Shown here piece after piece: positions 61,968 to 64,000 of a DNA stretch of 64,000 nt. The DNA comes from Lasiosphaeria ovina. Taxonomy: Eukaryota > Ascomycota > Sordariomycetes > Sordariales > Lasiosphaeriaceae. The stretch is taken from contig JAULSN010000013.1 of NCBI GenBank assembly GCA_033439765.1, positions 434,001-498,000 on the forward strand, written 5' to 3'. Within the stretch, counting starts at the first letter, position 1; each line of letters opens with the position of its first letter. The position numbers were made by a program, and so were the translations under genes. A model generated the notes under the pieces. That model did no database searches and was not told the origin of the DNA. It was given only the letters and a program-made list of their open reading frames with translations.

Positions 61968-64000
61968 TCACAAAACAGAGTAAGGCTTCTCTGGCGTCTC
62001 CTCAAACCATTGTGGCTTCGTAATCCAGGCCATTCCGACTCGCATGAAAAGTGGATGCTCGATTCCCCGCGATATCTCAACCATAGCAAGACAGTACCAA
62101 TGCAGATCGTCTTCCGAGCTACCATAGGAGAGAATAGGAACGCACCATATCTGGGTCAAATTGTCCCGATCCTGGTTGTCAGCAATGTACCAACCGATTG
62201 GGACTCCAACCTCCAAGTCGAAGAGGTTCTCCGAGCCCCTAAACTCCGGGGATAACGCTTTAGCGCAATCCGCCAGATCCTCAGATCTCGCCGGATAGGC
62301 TTTCTTCAGCGGCCCCACCGCCGTCAATGTTGATCCGATGTCCACTTGGCCAAAACGGTTCCGCGGGTCCGTCTTCAGGACGACATTGACGATCTGCAGG
62401 TGGGCAACGACATCTTGCCAAAGTATCTGGCGCACTGTGAACACGCAGGGGCCGGGAAGGGACGCCCAAGACCAAGACGGGGCCCTATACTCCCTCAAGT
62501 CGGGCATACTCTTGGTCGAGTCCACGGCCGACCACAGGAGACCCCGCGCCAAGTCGCTTCTCCAAAGACCTGCGACGAACTGCTCTCCGGCTATAGCGCG
62601 CTGCAGTGTTGAGGCGATGCCAGAGATTGCGGGGAAAATGTCGGATTTGACCGTGAGTCCACACTTGGTGTATTCAGTAACCAAGTCGTACCATGCGTTA
62701 TGCAGTTTCTCAAGCTCAGAGCTTGTTCCGATGTCTGAAGAGCTGAGAGAAATCCTGTTGCCAGTGGCTGAAGAAAGAAGTGTCTCTGGGTAGCTGTTAC
62801 CGTCCAAGTTATCGGGCAGCGGATCGCAATAGTACTTCTTCAACGCTAACAGAGCATTCTGTAGTTCCTTCTCCTCTGGAGAGAGGTGCTTGCCTCCTGC
62901 GCCGCCCTCGGGCACGCACTCGGACGCGTGATCGGATCGGCACAGCCAGCTCATTTGCGTGTCGGAAAACATGAGCAGCCGTGGAGGCAGGACGCGCTCT
63001 TGCATTACCCAAGCTCGCTGCCATAGTGGCGGGCGGTGTCTAAGGTACCCATGTGTCTCCTCGGATGGGTCCCAGGCAAAGACGGGATGGATGAAGCCGG
63101 TGAGCACATCCAGCGTGGCGGCGCTGTCTGCTTCTCGTTCGGCCTCACTGTCTACGTAAAAGTCCTCAGATTTCGGAAAGGAGACTAACGCAGGACAGGG
63201 ATTCAGAACGTGTGGGTTGCGGCTGCAAAAAATGCCGTGGTCTCCGCCCGGTGCTGATACCGCCGATATGGTGAGAAGAGAGTTGGAGTAGTATTGGCCC
63301 ATCTTAGCGGCCTCAATAGACCAATCCTCAGCTGAGTCCTGGATGATGCACAGAGAGTCGATCCACAGGTATCGCACCAATAGCTTCCGGGCGACGGTGA
63401 CTGCATCCCGGAAGGTCTGGGAGAGCTCGCTCAAAGAGATGCCATCTCGCCTCTGCTGGATGGTAGATGCCGTCGTGGTAATGACCCTCGACCGCCCCCA
63501 GGCGTGGCTCAGCGTGACATACGGCCCGTGCCGGTTAAGCCCGTTTACCAAGCGGATCCCCTGTTCTGTGCCGCTCCGGCTACCGAGGTCGAGTACTCTA
63601 GCAGGCAGCGGCGGGTTCGAGTGCGTCGAGATAGCACACAAAGAGTGCGACTCCAAGCATTTCCTCAGCCACATGCTAGCTAGAAGAAAGTTCTCATCAC
63701 ATCCCGTGTCCCATAGTCGGCGAGATGCTGCTGTCTTTACATGCAAGACATCAGACAGCGATGGGCCCCCTTCCAGCCACGAGCTCTCGCGGTCCTCTTC
63801 GCAACCATAGCGCACAAATGCCAACACAGCTTTAATGTCCCGCAAACCGGTCCTGGCCACGACGTAGAGCTCGCGCTTCACTGCGCCGCTCTGACGCAAC
63901 ACCTTCTCCTGGTGCGGGTACCAACGCGCCTCAACGGGACCATCATGATAGTCGTGCGGCGAGCCAACTTGCAGACCAGTGCGCTCGAGCGCTCGGAGGA
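61968..64000 (-). CDS. HET-domain protein (5' end outside window)
   Basis: The frame is open from the right edge of the window to TGA at 61968; the start lies beyond base 64000. About 676 codons are visible. The heterokaryon-incompatibility domain is clear: YVTLSHAWG (near 63.5 kb), TFRDAVTVARKLLVRYLWID and SLCIIQDSAEDW (63.43-63.33 kb), YYSNSLLTISA (63.29 kb) and WQRAWVMQERVLPPRLLMF (63.02 kb). A C-terminal half of about 330 residues follows, with GLLWSAVDSTKSMPDLREYRAPSW split over the conserved APSWSWASLPG. HET proteins trigger cell death when unlike fungi fuse. The stop lies only a few bases from the LINE relic. Confidence 0.9.
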   Translation of the reverse strand, partial: LRALERTGLQVGSPHDYHDGPVEARWYPHQEKVLRQSGAVKRELYVVARTGLRDIKAVLAFVRYGCEEDRESSWLEGGPSLSDVLHVKTAASRRLWDTGCDENFLLASMWLRKCLESHSLCAISTHSNPPLPARVLDLGSRSGTEQGIRLVNGLNRHGPYVTLSHAWGRSRVITTTASTIQQRRDGISLSELSQTFRDAVTVARKLLVRYLWIDSLCIIQDSAEDWSIEAAKMGQYYSNSLLTISAVSAPGGDHGIFCSRNPHVLNPCPALVSFPKSEDFYVDSEAEREADSAATLDVLTGFIHPVFAWDPSEETHGYLRHRPPLWQRAWVMQERVLPPRLLMFSDTQMSWLCRSDHASECVPEGGAGGKHLSPEEKELQNALLALKKYYCDPLPDNLDGNSYPETLLSSATGNRISLSSSDIGTSSELEKLHNAWYDLVTEYTKCGLTVKSDIFPAISGIASTLQRAIAGEQFVAGLWRSDLARGLLWSAVDSTKSMPDLREYRAPSWSWASLPGPCVFTVRQILWQDVVAHLQIVNVVLKTDPRNRFGQVDIGSTLTAVGPLKKAYPARSEDLADCAKALSPEFRGSENLFDLEVGVPIGWYIADNQDRDNLTQIWCVPILSYGSSEDDLHWYCLAMVEISRGIEHPLFMRVGMAWITKPQWFEETPEKPYSVL

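Noticed and set aside
1..64000. CRISPR arrays, bacterial operons or prophage
   Set aside because: The tandem arrays present are simple microsatellites or heptamers without spacers, and gene structure is eukaryotic.

Overview
The window looks like a GC-rich filamentous ascomycete chromosome, most likely a Sordariomycete. The signs are short GT-AG introns (55-150 nt) with CTAAC-type branch sites, single-gene transcription units, a HET-domain gene, NACHT/ankyrin/F-box/DUF6594-type families, and transposons whose reading frames are broken by stop codons of the kind repeat-induced point mutation (RIP) makes. No bacterial features (operons, Shine-Dalgarno sites, CRISPR) are present.

Layout. 1-4025: the 3' part of a Ty1/copia retrotransposon with its 3' LTR. 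4.1-12.6 kb: gene-poor, with an ankyrin relic, a pair of 176-bp inverted repeats 2.3 kb apart, a C2H2 zinc-finger gene just outside them, a solo LTR, an AT-rich stretch and a broken NACHT NTPase gene. 12.9-20 kb: an AAA+ ATPase and a two-helix membrane protein. 20-27 kb: relics (including a berberine-bridge-type oxidoreductase tail), weak ORFs and an F-box-like gene. 27.2-30.4 kb: a second solo LTR, then a pogo-like DNA transposon invaded by three LTRs. 32.3-44.5 kb: a multi-pass membrane protein with a His/Gln/Pro repeat tail, an NAD(P)-binding protein, an F-box protein, a DMATS-type prenyltransferase relic, an ankyrin protein with a long poly-Asn run, and a membrane protein. 45.1-49.8 kb: a complete 4.7-kb terminal-inverted-repeat transposon with a DDE transposase and a second, convergent gene of about 777 codons that I do not recognise. 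50.5-58.7 kb: a small gene, a caspase-like gene, a divergent kinase-ankyrin gene behind a 15-copy heptamer, and a DUF6594-type gene. 59.4-64 kb: a Cys-rich hypothetical protein, a gene start cut off by an LTR fragment, a LINE ORF1 relic, and a HET gene running off the window.

Two themes stand out. First, mobile-element decay. The copia Gag-Pol frame and both transposon genes at 45-49 kb keep their full frame without indels; they carry only in-frame stops, each one explicable as a single C-to-T change (on either strand). Four solo LTRs still have perfect 5-bp target duplications, and LTRs with the same R/U5 part carry unrelated U3 parts. Second, genes of the fungal self/non-self and cell-death repertoire (HET, NACHT relic, caspase-like, kinase-ankyrin, ankyrin) lie among the transposons. 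Functional links between them are inference from family and position only.

Exon models come from reading frame plus GT/branch/AG signals, with no transcript or homology search available.
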